Source: Scleroderma bovista (Eukaryota > Basidiomycota > Agaricomycetes > Boletales > Sclerodermataceae). From it: a DNA stretch of 64,000 bases. The DNA lies in NCBI GenBank assembly GCA_037178675.1, contig JAYMGJ010000572.1, positions 1 to 64,000 of the forward strand, in the 5' to 3' direction. The position numbers and the translations under genes were made by a program. Below the pieces are notes generated by a model. It saw nothing but the letters and a program-made list of their open reading frames with translations. It was not told where the DNA came from and did not search any database. Each line of letters starts with the position of its first letter. Positions within the stretch are counted from its first letter, which is position 1. Shown one piece after another: positions 35,080 to 47,025 of the stretch.

Positions 35080-36935
35080 TGATGTGATCGATTTCATACA
35101 AAAGATATGCATGGCAGATACGTGATTTATTGGTGAATGGGTCGCTGTATGTGTAATTTGTATCTTACTTTTCTGCTCCTTACTTGTAATCTGTGTGTAC
35201 TTTGGTTGTTAGCTCTCCATCTTTCGTTGTCTCCTGGTTTACTTTTAGGTCTGTGATGTCTGTCATTTGTTTTCGTTCTAACGCATACGTAGATAATTCA
35301 ATTATGGTGTCTTTCATCCACTGGCTCAATCCCCTCTGGCAAAATATCACCCAAGTGAACGTACAGTTGCCACCACTTGCAGCAGCAATTTTCACCCAGA
35401 TACATCCACTCCTTGCACGTTCGTCTGTTGAGACGGGAATGATAAGGTAATATATGATATGAAACCTAGGACAGGTAGACGTAGTCGACAGGCTGAGCCC
35501 TTCAGCCTATCAACTACATACTGACGTGACTGGCTGTCCTACTAGGGTTTCATAATATTCGGTCTGCAAGCCAGTCGACGAGCGAATTTACCCATTGAGT
35601 AACTCTCGAAGTTACGTTGCCCGAGAAATTGGTGGGTGACCCTAACACTTCCCTAACGCGTCCCCCATCATTTCAGGGCGATGTAGTAAAGGACTGCGGC
35701 CCTGCCGTGATCAACCCACAATTGAATGGGTCTTGAAGCTTTTGAAGCTTGAAACATGTTTGGCAGTGCACAATGTACTCGTTCCTGGCGAAGCGACGAC
35801 GCACAAGCGCCGCATTTGGCTCGTTCAAGCACTGCAAGCAGAGACTCGATCACGGTGCTTGGTGGGCACTGCCTAGATAATCACAGCGCCCACCAACAGT
35901 CCTGCGAAATCATTTTCTCATGCCAAACTAAGTGTTCTAGTAAGTACATAGTAATACTAGAGAGTCTGACGCAATTGATCTGAAGCATTCACTTTGTACC
36001 ACCCAGCGCCACAGAGGGCGTTACGCCTGGCTACAATCAATCATATATATCATAATCGGCCGGTCCACATACTCGGTTTCGCTTGCTTGCTTCCCACACC
36101 GTATCGAGACGTCGCCTCCATTCAGAGAGATAAGTATAGCTACAGTGACCCCTGTGGCAATGGCGTTCAATAAATCAAAGTAGGTTTTCTTTGTGGGTGA
36201 GTTCACGTTTCTGGGGTTGCACTCCTCGTTGCATCGTTGCGTAAGTGAGAGGTCTTGACAGAACAATTCAATAGACCCTGGGACCTTCACACACCCCACA
36301 ACAGGACTTTCTATGACGTGGGTGGATTCGTTTCATAATAACCTACATAGATGAGTCAGTTATTACGGGAGTACTGTGTATTATTTGGACTGAAACGTAC
36401 TGGCATCAGTGGATTATCGTGCCCCATAGATGCGGTTTCGCAGCCAAAGGCAATGTTTAAGGAAGTGTCCCATATTTAAATAAGCACTGCGCCCGTTGCT
36501 TCACCCTTTCAGGGTTGGTCCTTCGGGGCTATGCGGACAGTACTAAGGCTTCCAAGTTTAGCCCCTCTTAGACCTGCCCGTGCTTTCGTAGACTCCCACA
36601 GAAAGGCTAAAATCCATCTTGGCACGTCAGGTGTGCATCATGTCAGGGTAGCTAAATGTGCTTGATCAATCATAGCTATTACCACACCACGGTTCCATCA
36701 TGCGCCCCATTGCGCCAACCACTCGAATATAAAAGGACAATGCAGTCGTGCCATACTATCACCCAGTAATCATCTCACCCAGTAATCATCTATTGGCTGT
36801 GAATCGTCGAGGAAAATTAAACTGGAGTCCTGTCAACTAATTGTGGGATTTTTCTTGCATCAACACATTGCGGCATGGTCATATATCTGGAGCAACGAGC
36901 TGTCATGTGGATCCGGTTAGACGCTCTCTCCAAGG
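35080..36935. other. Convergent intergenic region with a foldback repeat
   Basis: The 3' flanks of the Pro/Ser-rich gene and the minus-strand gene ending at 36936 lie here. The only structure I can support is the foldback listed at 35448-35562. A direct repeat (ATCACCCAGTAATCATCT, then CACCCAGTAATCATCT) occurs near 36758-36790. Confidence 0.55.
35448..35562. repeat. Imperfect foldback, MITE-like
   Basis: The left arm (ATATGAAACC.TAG.GACAG, from about 35455) is complementary to the right arm ending CTGTCC.ACTAGGGTTTCAT (to about 35554). A second nested pair, AGGCTGA / TCAGCCT, closes the centre. The whole unit is about 110 bases, AT-rich at the ends and without coding capacity. This is the shape of a small hairpin transposon, but no target-site duplication could be established by eye. 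Confidence 0.6.
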
Positions 36936-39804
36936 TTAGCCCTCTGACCCATCCAACTTTCGCTTTTTCCCTTGATGTAACGCCATATGCCCAGGGCTTT
37001 TATCCCTCATAGGGTGTCCGCCAACTTCCTGGGTCCTACTAGACGATACGGTCATAGGCGAACGCGGCGCATCACCACATCTCCCTTGCTGCGCCATGTC
37101 CAAGGAACCAATAGAGTAGGAGCTGACATCGTCGGCGACGTCGCCGATGGGTAGCAGTGCTGTCTGGCTGATTAAAATTTTCTGCGGTGCGGGGGTCATC
37201 GGCCTGAGGTCGTAAGGAGGTGCCGGGTTCCATCCGATCCGTTCCCCTCCGCGACTGCCGCTCCAACCTCTTCCCCTTCTGGCGCGTGGAGCTCCACCTC
37301 GTCTGCTACTCGTCGAAGACGGACTGGTGGAGGGCTGCGACGGTGATTCCAGTACTCCTGAGATGCCACCCGCTCTAAGAGGGGGAATACAAATTTTTAA
37401 GCCCGTCCGTTTATCGCCATCCACTCCGGGGTCGTTCAGCTTCGCACGGGAGACGGACCCAGGCGCAACTGCTTGCGTTGCAGAATAGTCCCCCTTGTGT
37501 TTGACCTGATTGACTAAGCTGGGTAAAGTAACTTCCAAGGTCTCGTTCCGATCGTCTGCCTGAAGACCCAGTGATTTGCATGTGCGCGTGTGCGAAGGAG
37601 CTAACAGAGCATCGGTACTAGATTGTCCAGATTTCATAGGTGCAGTGACACCACCTACCGCACTACTCAGGTCGCTGGTGCTTTCCACGGGGCCAGCACT
37701 ATCAACTACACTTCGAGTAAGATCATCGATATGCGTGGCATCAGGGCGTACACTTTTGAACTGGAACTGGAACACCGATGATGGGGATTGTGCGGAAGGC
37801 CACGAACCACTAGGTACGGGTAGCAAGCGATACGAGGCTTGGGGTAAGAGCGGCTTCGAAAGAGTGGTGCTAGAGCAAGCAGCACATTCGTTGTGGTCCT
37901 CCTGTGCCTGCGACAGCTTCTCAGCCTCGTTGTTCGACAGAGGCGCCGTCCCTACTTGCTTTGGCCCAGGCAACAGTGACACGTTCGACTTGGATTCAGC
38001 AGTGCTAGTTCCATCCTTCAGGTACATCGTTGACTGAGTCATTATCTGCCCGCACGTGGGATCCTTCGATCCATGGGATGGGATGGACACCAAGTCCGCC
38101 TTATTCCCGTGATTCAGTGTGTGGCAAACCGCTGCCGAGGGTGTGCACAAGAGGACACCGCTTGGCGGCACCTCAGGCATAGAAGCAGCTGAGACTGTAC
38201 CGCTGGTGCTAGCAATACCATTAGCATTACACTTTCTGGCACCGCATGTTGGTGTCTTTTTGGTGGATGTCTGGTTTTCAGCCACTTCGGAGGCTATAAT
38301 CGGCACCAGCGCCGCGGGCACAGACTTCTTATTTTTCTTCTTGCTCTTTTTTGTGACGGGAGCCGTCTGTTTCTTCTCGACGATCTGATTTTGGTGCGTT
38401 AGTTCCTGGGCCTTCTTAGTCATTTTGACTTGTCGCCCTGACTTTGTTACCATAGTCTCAGGGGCAGTTGCTTGGGAAGATGCCGTGGCGTCTCCGTGTG
38501 GTTTAGCTGGGGGACGGGGTATAACGTGAGTTCTAGCAAAGGGCTTTGACATGGGATATTCCTCACTGTGTATCACAAGGGAGTCCCTGATTCGAGAACT
38601 TGTTTCCGCAAGGAAAGGCAAGTCATGGCTCATTTGGAAGTCTACAGGGAAGGAGTGTTGGGAGTGTCAGTCCATGTAACCAAACTGTCCATACGTGCAT
38701 ACCAAATCCGAACGCGAAATGGTCGACACTCAGCATGGCCTGTCCACAAAAATGCATGTTCTCGACCGCAACATCGACCAATCGATCAATGAGTTGTATA
38801 TGGGCTTCGTAAAAGATGTTAGTAATCGCAGTCAGAAGCTGAGATAAAACGTTTGTTCACTTGAAAGCCAGACAGAGGCGAAATCTTACTATGGGCACAT
38901 CACCCTCCACATTCTGCATCTTGTGGCGCGTGCGGAAATACTCTTGCGCCCAGTGGCGGATGTCAACAAAATTCTCCAATAGTTGGGGCCCAAGACGACG
39001 AGAAGGATCACTGTGAGCATCTTTCGGATGATCACGGTTAACAAGTAGCTGTAGCGCGCCAGTGATAAACTGGGAAGGTTCGTTTAACTGCAGCTTGTGA
39101 GTCACGAGACACAAGATGATCAATTCCAACCTACAGATATGTGTACCCTGCGGTTCAAGGGTAGGAGCACCTGCCGATCGGCATACATTCCCAAGATAGA
39201 TTTTGTATGCACTACCCAATCCTCGACAGGCTGGAAAGAAAAAGGTGAGATGTTTTTATAAAGTCAGGGATAACGAGAATACCAGACACACATGAAGGAT
39301 GCTGAGAAACGTAAAGTCATGAGTTGGTTCAGCTGGCCCACACGAAGGATTTACAGGCATGATTTCATCCTTCGCACGAGCTTTCCCTTTTCCCTTCTGA
39401 TCCGTATGAGATTGTTCTGTCAAGAGCTCCCGATCCGAATTCTTATCGTCCGCCCTTGGTGATTCAGGATAGACTAAGTCCTCGAGAGACGTATGGAGCA
39501 CTTCAGGGGCAAGTGTGAGTGGCAGGCATTTCGAAGAACCAATTTCATTGCACGGGATCGAGGTGGCGGATGATACGTCGTCGTTCGTGCCACCTGAGTG
39601 GTTGGATGTCTGGGGTAGTGTGGAGGAAGATGCCTCAACAGTTGGCCCAGACGGTGTACGAGTGGCATCGGGGATTTTGTGGTATGCGCCATACGGTATC
39701 GTATGTTTATCTATATGATATTGCTGGTCTTGGGCCTGGTTGCCGACTTCGGTCGGTGAAGAGGCGGCAGTCACAGACGTTTCGGATTCTGTCTCGGAAG
39801 TCAT
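36936..39804 (-). CDS. Protein of unknown function with a short globular core
   Basis: Five exons on the minus strand give about 880 residues. Exon 1 (from the ATG at 39804) is Ser/Thr-rich and ends FTFLSILH. Three short exons follow (PVEDWVVHTKSILGMYADRQ..., FITGALQLLVNRDHPKD..., LLTAITNIFYEAHIQLIDR...). Together they form a helical core of about 140 residues with Trp and hydrophobic periodicity. Exon 5 adds 565 mostly disordered residues with a lysine-rich KKSKKKNKK tract, many Ser/Pro segments, a Gly/Arg-rich patch and a basic C-terminus (KKRKLDGS) resembling a nuclear localisation signal. All splice phases agree. The core resembles no family I can name. The disordered basic tail suggests a nuclear protein, as inference. 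Confidence 0.65.
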
Positions 39805-41129
39805 GTTAGCTGGAGCCTTAAATTGTGAGAGGTGAAGAAATGTGAAAGAGTGAACAAGGTTTTATCCGTACCAAGTGGCATGGAGGTAGACAAAGAGTGC
39901 AAGGCTGGAATTCCCCCTAGGCTCACAAGATGGTGGCCATGCTTTGTCCACAAATCCTTCAGGTAAACAAACGCCTTGAAGACTGTGAGGGGTTACCATT
40001 CTTGCACGAAGCATCAAGAGGGAATGACCATCTTTTGAAGCCGAAACATTGGATTACATAAAGTACTATGTAACTTTGTAGCCCAATCTGCTCCAATACG
40101 CCCGCACAATCTAGCTCTCCTACCTAGTCTCCCGTAGACAATCCTCAAAAATAGTCGTCCCCTCTCAAAAGGCTTAATACTTTCTTTGTAGCAGCGGTAA
40201 GAATTGCTTTGAGAATCTGCAAAAGATATTACAGTGGACTGTCTCTGCGTCCGTTCCCTTTCTGCTGTCCTCCGTAGAAAAGAAAAGAAAGGGGGAGGTA
40301 TGAAGGAAAAGGTCGAGACGTTGAGACTTCAACAGGTAGATTGACGAAGAAATAGTCACCTAACCTTCGATGTCCATTGTTTAGATTTAGGCGGTGATAT
40401 TGCCAATAGCGCATTGTGGCCAATCGTATACATTGATTTCGAACAGGTTCAGTTGACTTCGCGCTTGCATCAACTAGTAGTAATCGTTAGTGAGTCATAC
40501 CTTCATCTCGAGAAGCACCCCACGACCCGCGGGAGCGAACTGAATCATCTACATATGAAATCAACTAGCACCAGATGCCTACTTACTCTAAGGACAATTT
40601 ACATTCGTTATCATGGAACAGTCAAGGTTGGAAGCTCAATGCTACTCTGCGACTTGTCTAAATTTTGTGACTCCTGTGAGTCTGGAGTCCTTGCATTCAA
40701 GCTGGATGGACTATGAGCACAACCTCAATGCGAAACGATTTGAGCCACATACACCGCAAGGATGGAATTCACATAAGCTTAAAGATACCTTAACAGGTTA
40801 TATTTCGAGACATGATGAGCTTACTCACTCTGACTGGTCATCATAAGAGGGGTCAATATTTGAGGTATGGGTCCTTGAATAACCCACTAGCGTCCAAGTC
40901 AATCAAAACGATGTGATGGACGGACAAGACACTACCAGCTCACCATTACCCAGACCCAAAACGCAATTAAACTATCGGAGATCAGTTCGGAAAGGACCAT
41001 CCATGTTTGCTAGGAAAACACCTCGTGAAAGCGCCCATGTGCATAGTCACTGTCACGATCCGTTGGATGGCAGTACGGGTCCTTGGTGCAAGATGTTGGG
41101 CTCGGATAAATGACGTAGAATGGAATACA
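39805..41129. other. Intergenic region
   Basis: The upstream region of the unknown gene and the downstream end of the eroded DUF6534 gene. Plus-strand frames near 40613-40846 and 40414-40716 overlap and have no recognisable content. No gene is supported. Confidence 0.5.
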
Positions 41130-42420
41130 TGCAAACCTCGTTAAACGACTCGACCGCAGATAGTACCATACTGAAGCAGTGATCAGAATATCACAAATGA
41201 CACCTGTCACAGAAAACTGCAATATAAAACAAGGTAACTTGATGGGCTCACAATGAAACTACCAATAACCTACTAATGCGCGCAAGTAATTTGTGGGACT
41301 GCTTTCCCGAAAAAATGGATGAGTGTACTCTTCTTTTATAGGGTCAAAAGGACACCAACAGCCGAAGCCCAAACGTAAATGCTGCAAGTAATAGCGGTCA
41401 GTGGCTCTGCAGACCTGTCTGATTCAGAGGTGGTCGTACCCACACCAGATACTAGGCAACGGATGGGGATTAGCGTTATAAATGGAGATGATCCTCAATG
41501 TACCGTACCAGACTGAGCGGCACCCAGTAATATCTACTTGCGATTTTTGAATTAAAGTTTCAGACAGTCGGAGGTTGTACGCACCACACAAATGGTGACT
41601 AGAAGATTCCCTTCGCTCACTTCAAGTAATTAGTAATATGAAGAAAAATGCTGAGCATCAACAGACTTACTTATCCACAATCTCCAACCGTAGAAGCTGG
41701 AAGTAGTATGCAGTTAGCCCCGCTCCATCGTATGCTGGAACTCCTGACCATTGTACAATGAACGGTATCGCGAACTACGCACATGTGTGATTAAAACTTT
41801 ATACAATTGGTCGAGACGAACGTACCAACAAAACCAGATTCACCTATGTGGAGGTTGTCGTGTGTAAAGGTTTCCATCACAATTGCCTGATCACTCACTT
41901 TGGCTTGCCTAAGATTACCACAATTCCAGGTCAGCTCAGTAGTATGGACCTAGCAGATCACCTCGTACCAAATGAATGGGAACGGTGTTGGATGCACGTC
42001 GTGACGGACGGATAGGTGAAATATCCACTGCATGCAAATCATGCAGTAAAGCTGGAGAGTGTTCGCGGCCCTATGCCAGTTTATCAGTAATACACTTCGT
42101 CCGATACACTACGCGCATACCATAGCAGGGCAACCTATATGGATAGCGTGAGGTCAGGGAATCGATAGTGATGAAGTAACGAAACCCACTAAATATTTCT
42201 GGAAGATATTGTCGTTCGGGTATGTAGAAAAGTAGGTGCAATGTTGGCAGAGGGAGATCCCATACATACTATCGCAGTGAAACGCATATAAATCACTGGC
42301 GTTCTTCCTGTCATCCTTGAATTGGAAAGCCACTTACAAGAGCGTACCACCAAACCCTGCTCATAAAAGATACATCAGGAACTCAACGTTGCAAACAGGA
42401 AACCCACATCACTGAGACTA
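41130..42420 (-). pseudogene. DUF6534-type seven-helix membrane protein, eroded or highly divergent
   Basis: Pieces of the basidiomycete DUF6534 family appear in the right order on the minus strand, each bordered by plausible splice sites. They are a GFGGTLL start (about 42350), TYFSTYPNDNIFQKYL (about 42190-42240), VALLW then AANTLQLYCM (about 42030-42130), FYGWRLWI (about 41675-41695), an IYVWASAVG segment (about 41375) and GVICDILITASVWYYLRSSR (about 41140-41205). The family's usual C-terminal helix pair after the R-S-S-R loop is not found, and several inter-exon stretches contain stops. The family is membrane-embedded and of unknown function, expanded in mushrooms. I call it a probable pseudogene; an intact gene with many tiny exons is the alternative. 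Confidence 0.5.
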
Positions 42421-42689
42421 AGATATCGTGCGATAGCGTTGTTGCGATGCCAAACAAGCCCTAAAGGATTTGTAACCACCTGACACTGTGCGAAACTTGT
42501 TGATAGGTGAAGGTTGTTGGTAACCGTTTGGGTGACTTCCGCGTTGTCGCCCGATGGTAAGTCGCACCATATATACCCCCTGTGTTGATCGCAGCCTCAC
42601 ATCGTCATGCCTCCCAGATGACACAGATAAGTTTTTGATTCGTTTTCTTCAGCTGTAGCACACACCCCAACCCTCTCCAGCAAGCCGCG

Positions 42690-43030
42690 TTGCTTAGTGA
42701 AATGCACGGGTCGGGGTACCCACGACAGGTCACGGGTAAGGGTACTTACAGGTCCGGTACCCGTGGTATCTTAGTTCCTTACACGACATGTCATTGCGGG
42801 TAATGGCAATGGAGCTGGTGCTGGGGTGGTCATTCGTGTCGTCATCATTGCCATTGTCATGCGAACGTGGCGACAATCCTATCACAACCATTTGACTGAC
42901 CTACGAATACAAGATTCCTCCTGCCCACTTTGGGCTGGCTGCCTTAGCCTCGTCAAGGAGATTCTCAGAGGGTGGAGACGGGTACAGGTCACAGACAGGT
43001 GTGACACTGGTGCTATTCGTGTCAGGGTAC
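42690..43030. repeat. GGGTAC/GGTCAC-rich low-complexity stretch
   Basis: Variants of C-G-G-G-T-A-C, G-G-T-A-C-C-C and C-A-G-G-T-C-A-C recur, as in 42710-42765 and again at 42975-43030. The stretch is not in a stable frame on either strand, and a comparable run is found near 44875-44930. It looks like a degenerate simple-repeat family. Confidence 0.5.
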
Positions 43031-43554
43031 GAGTCTAAACTAAAAGTTACCGAACCTTGGTCAGATGACTCCCTGCTTCACTGAAATGGAGGGCAAGCCT
43101 CATGGCTTTCAGGACCCCGAACTCCATAATTCCAGAACAGCAGCCTGATTTACTGTGTGGTTCTGAGAGTACTTAAAAGGGTCAGTCCCATTGAATGCCG
43201 CTAAAGTTTGTGTTCAAGTTAAGTTCTATCCTTGTTTTGGTTAGGCCTCAGCCCATGTGATCACGCCCGCTGCTGTTCATTTCACTTAAGTCCCGGATCA
43301 TCATCTGCCCATGACGAAAATGAATTTATACAGCCGTGAAATCAAAGATCTCGAAGTTCATCCACACATCCTCGGACAGTCTAGCTCTACTAATCAGCAG
43401 TGAGGATGACGGATGCCTACCTGCCACCCTGTATGATGGTCGCGCCCGCAGAGGCACACCGATCACAACAACGTCCCACCTGCACAAACAACGACCACAT
43501 AAGATATCAGCGCTTCAGCCCCCACCTTGTGTCGATGACATGTACCACTGCAAT

Positions 43555-43800
43555 CCACATCGACGATGACGACGACGACGACGACGACATGGTGACACCC
43601 ATCTGCAAGCCAAAGGCTTGATGCAACAATGACGACCACGTATGGCCACTGCAGCGGTGAATCATCAATGATGACAATGTCGACCTGCTGCATGTAGAGG
43701 CACGATGACACTGCTGCCGCCCACGTATGGCCACTGCTGCGGCTGTAGAACATCGACGATGACGACCACCTGCAGCACGCAGAAGCATGATGCCTGGCAC
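43555..43800. repeat. GAC microsatellite followed by an 87-base imperfect tandem repeat
   Basis: A GAC run occupies about 43561-43588. After it, the block beginning CACGTATGGCCACTGC.GCGG occurs at 43636 and again at about 43722, and each copy continues with AT(C)..ATGATGAC and ..CTGC.GCA.G.AGA.GCA.GATG. The GAC/GTC-rich composition recalls the reverse complement of the large array at 61860-63560. Confidence 0.65.
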
Positions 43801-44034
43801 TGCTCTCAACGCTCACAATGCCCATGTCGAAGGATGCCATAGGCTACTACTATAGTACATAGTAGTACAGCAACCTATTGTAGTATAGAACTTAGGCACA
43901 ATATATTATTGTCATTGACACAGTACTAGTGAGTGACTGTCATGATACAATACCTGATCAGGTCCGGATCAGCAGTTGGATACCTGCATGTTGGATGTGC
44001 TGCCTAATGCATCACATTTTTAGGGTCATTTGCA

Positions 44035-44345
44035 AACTAGGCCAATTTTTGGGCCACATTCTGCAATCAGGCTTGCTGCTCTCAATGGGTTCGCACAATG
44101 CTGCAATTCCATAGATGAGGATAGCAATCTAATTGGATACAATGGGTTATTAGACATAATGACAGATTATGTTTATTGTTCATGTACTAATCTATTAAGT
44201 GCCAAAGGGCAAACTGACCCAAAGTGGGAGTGTTGGGACCATGTGCAACAAACCAGGCTTGTTGTTCTCAATGGGTTGGCACAATGGTGCAATTCCACAG
44301 AGGGGGATAGCAGTCTAAACCAATACAGCCAGGTTATCAGACATA
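44035..44345 (+). repeat. Two-copy imperfect direct repeat, unit about 180 bases
   Basis: AGGCTTG.TG.TCTCAATGGGTT.GCACAATG.TGCAATTCCA.AGA occurs at about 44069 and at about 44254. Both are followed by GG.GATAGCA.TCTAA and then AGACATAATG/AGACATAATA. The copies differ by scattered substitutions. Confidence 0.7.
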
Positions 44346-45864
44346 ATAGCATATTCTGTCGGATTGCATCAATTGCTTCGATGATAACTCAATTGTATGC
44401 GGTTCTCAAGAAAAATTAGTTTCAGTGATGCAGATGTTATATTCCAACACATTCTAATCCCCGCTTGAAAGAACGATCAACCCACCTGTGAGCGATGAAA
44501 TTTGTTTCTCTACATAAAAGGATGCTGGTGACATGAAAGCGTTGAAACTTTCAGGAGAGCGAGGACGGCGTTTTGACCAACTCACAGGCCGTGAACGAGA
44601 TTGAGACAGATACTAAAATTGTCTGACTAGGCTACACTGCCAAGTACAGCTCAGGTACAAGACGAGAGAAACTATGTATCGGGAATTTGACATTTTCACA
44701 TACTTACAGTGCCTGGAGTCGTGTTGACCCATACTACATAGGGCCCTGGAAGCAGTTGAACTAGTGATTCCAGGTTTGTGTTACGACCAGGGATGACCTT
44801 CAAAATTGTGTCTACATGTCAGATCTAACATCGGCGCTGACCCAAATAGGGTGGACATTGGGCATAATTTGTCCCCGTTTCCGTGGATGGACCCGGCAGG
44901 TGGGTCTGTACCCACACCCACAAGAATCGTTACACTTACTACCTTTCCACTTACCAAGCCACTAGGGGAATGCTGAATGGACGACGTATAATAATACTCC
45001 AAACCTGAGCGAATGTCAGATCACTTGTTGAATCGACGCCCGACCACTATGAAGCCTTGACTGCACTGCTCAGACACTATATATCATGATGCTGACTTGT
45101 CTGATAGCCAGTGGAAGTGCCGTGCTTTCTATGATAAATGAAGGAATTTAGTTGCGAATGACTCCCCCTGGCAGAATAACACACCTGCCGAGGCGCCTAC
45201 CAAGTTTACTCAAGCTGAAGAGCTCAGGGTTACAGTACACTATTAGATCGCACGCAGTGGATATTTCTTCGTTAAATACTCGAGTTGGCGAGTGCTAGTG
45301 AATGATGTGGAGATTGAAGGTTTCCGTGGATCGTGCCAGAGGGTACAGCCACAGAAACGATCATCATCATGAACACCATCAGGCCATCTGCAAGAACTGA
45401 CAGATGGACATCGCATTGGTCGCTATGTGGCTAAGACATGCAGTTCGACACGTCATGGAAGTTGAACGTGAGGGGACTGGCTTATTTCCATCCTGGTACG
45501 TAGCAATGATATGGCAGTGAATGATATATCTGCACCGCATCAGGCGCTTCCAGACGGCGAACTTATAACTGTTCGACCTGATTGCTTCACCGTACCAGTG
45601 AACACCGCGGAGGGCGCTCTTCAGGTCGCAACTGGCAACGCAACACAGTTGTCCAATCACTTTCTAATGATCTGATGCGGCTGCCCGATCATATCATATC
45701 GAAGCATTGACGACGGAGGTTGTTATCGACATTGGCCCCGCATCTGCCCAACGCATAAGTAGAGCATCTCCACAGCTCGTACAACTTCCAGGCTTCGGCG
45801 CTCCAAAGCCCCACTCACTTCTTCCAGGGTGCAGGTCATCCTTCTCCACACCAGCTACGTCAGC

Positions 45865-46731
45865 ATGTTCTTTCGCATCTTTCGTTTCCGCCGCAAGCAG
45901 AATACGACAAGGCCATCCCCTCCTTGTCCCAATTGCCACCCAAAAAAGGTGTCAAAATGCCCTGAGCCTTTGAGCGTTGTAGCACCCCACTCGGCATCCG
46001 CTCAAGCTCCAGCACTAGCCCTGGCCTCGTCCCCGGCTCCGCCGAGTCCCATCCTTGTCGTTACTCAGGACCCTGCACAGGCAGTTGTGTACACGGATCG
46101 CCCAGTGTCCCCTCGTAAGAAGAGACACGTATCTTTTGCGCCTGTGTTGAGTAAGGCGGGGTGCCCCGCATCACGATCACCATACCAATCTCCGTGTCTA
46201 TCTCCATCTCCATCTGAACTGTCAGCTGGACCTGCTTCCTCAGTATCGACGCTTGTCGACATCTCCGTCGTCGATCAGGTCCCTGCCAATCCCATCTCCG
46301 AAACTTCTGTCTTAGGGAACGGACTTGTCCGCAGAGCCGCTAGTGGTGGTGGTGGTGATACACGTCCCATCCTTGGAATCACGGAACAACCTGGTTCATT
46401 ATCGTCACCCACGTCTATGTCCAAAGAGCGGACATCGAAAGCTCGACATACATGGATGATCCCCTCTGCGCGCCCCAAGCTTAGTCGGCTTTCTATACCT
46501 GCTTCCCCTCCCCCTCTGGCAATCCGAACCTCCATCTCACACCCAAATCGCAGTTCTCTGTACCCTTCATCACCCACCTCACGCCGCACGAGCAAACGGT
46601 TTTCAACCGTGTCTATCACGGGTGCCAAGTCGGCAAAGGCAAAGAAGGGGAAGAGGGCTTCGAGGTGGAGTCAGCATATGAACAGTCCAGAGACTCAGGA
46701 GGTATTGAAGGCGTTGAGGGATATGCAGTGA
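45865..46731 (+). CDS. Small Ser/Pro-rich basic protein, function unknown
   Basis: A single open frame of 288 residues. The ATG at 45865 (MFFRIFRFRRKQ) is preferred over one 12 codons upstream because it gives a basic, hydrophobic start resembling a membrane-anchoring or mitochondrial presequence. A C-P-N-C-H-P-K-K motif follows, then Ala/Pro/Ser-rich sequence. An RKKRHVSFAPV motif near residue 85 resembles a PP1-docking-type R-V-x-F site (RHVSF), and the C-terminus is Lys/Arg-rich and ends in a short helix (TQEVLKALRDMQ). No globular family is recognised. The coding bias and lack of stops over 870 bases support a real gene; a further intron near the 3' end cannot be excluded. Confidence 0.6.
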   Translation: MFFRIFRFRRKQNTTRPSPPCPNCHPKKVSKCPEPLSVVAPHSASAQAPALALASSPAPPSPILVVTQDPAQAVVYTDRPVSPRKKRHVSFAPVLSKAGCPASRSPYQSPCLSPSPSELSAGPASSVSTLVDISVVDQVPANPISETSVLGNGLVRRAASGGGGDTRPILGITEQPGSLSSPTSMSKERTSKARHTWMIPSARPKLSRLSIPASPPPLAIRTSISHPNRSSLYPSSPTSRRTSKRFSTVSITGAKSAKAKKGKRASRWSQHMNSPETQEVLKALRDMQ

Positions 46732-47025
46732 GTGGAGATGAACTATAGAAGTATTGACACGGTCAGTGATCTCTTGGAGAAATGGGATTTTAAAGGCGCA
46801 GAAGTGCGACTTGGAAACCTAATGTTCACGCCACAGTACTGGTTATATACCCCTAGTTTTCCCTTCCCCCCATGTACTTACATTTTGCATCACGCTCGTT
46901 TGTTTCGATAACAGGTTATAACTGTTTGTTACCACATGAGGTCAATGCTTGCAGCCTCCTACATAAGCTCGACGAATATTGTACATTGTGACAGGTCTAC
47001 AGTTACATATATGATGAGTCATTTT
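46732..47025. other. Convergent 3' flanks
   Basis: Short AT-rich stretch between two convergent genes; no feature seen. Confidence 0.6.

Larger units (their letters stand above)
42421..45864. other. Gene-poor, repeat-rich region
   Basis: About 3.4 kb without a supported gene. It contains three repeat blocks listed separately (42690-43030, 43555-43800 and 44035-44345). Further right, sequence near 44860-44930 again has GGGT/ACCC-rich runs like those at 42700. The minus-strand open frame near 45379-45660 has no family features. Confidence 0.55.

Noticed and set aside
43463..43840. Val-rich minus-strand open frame
   Set aside because: Produced by the GAC/GTC microsatellite; not a credible protein.
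45379..45660. Minus-strand open frame of 93 residues
   Set aside because: No homology that I recognise, no neighbours in frame, surrounded by repeats.
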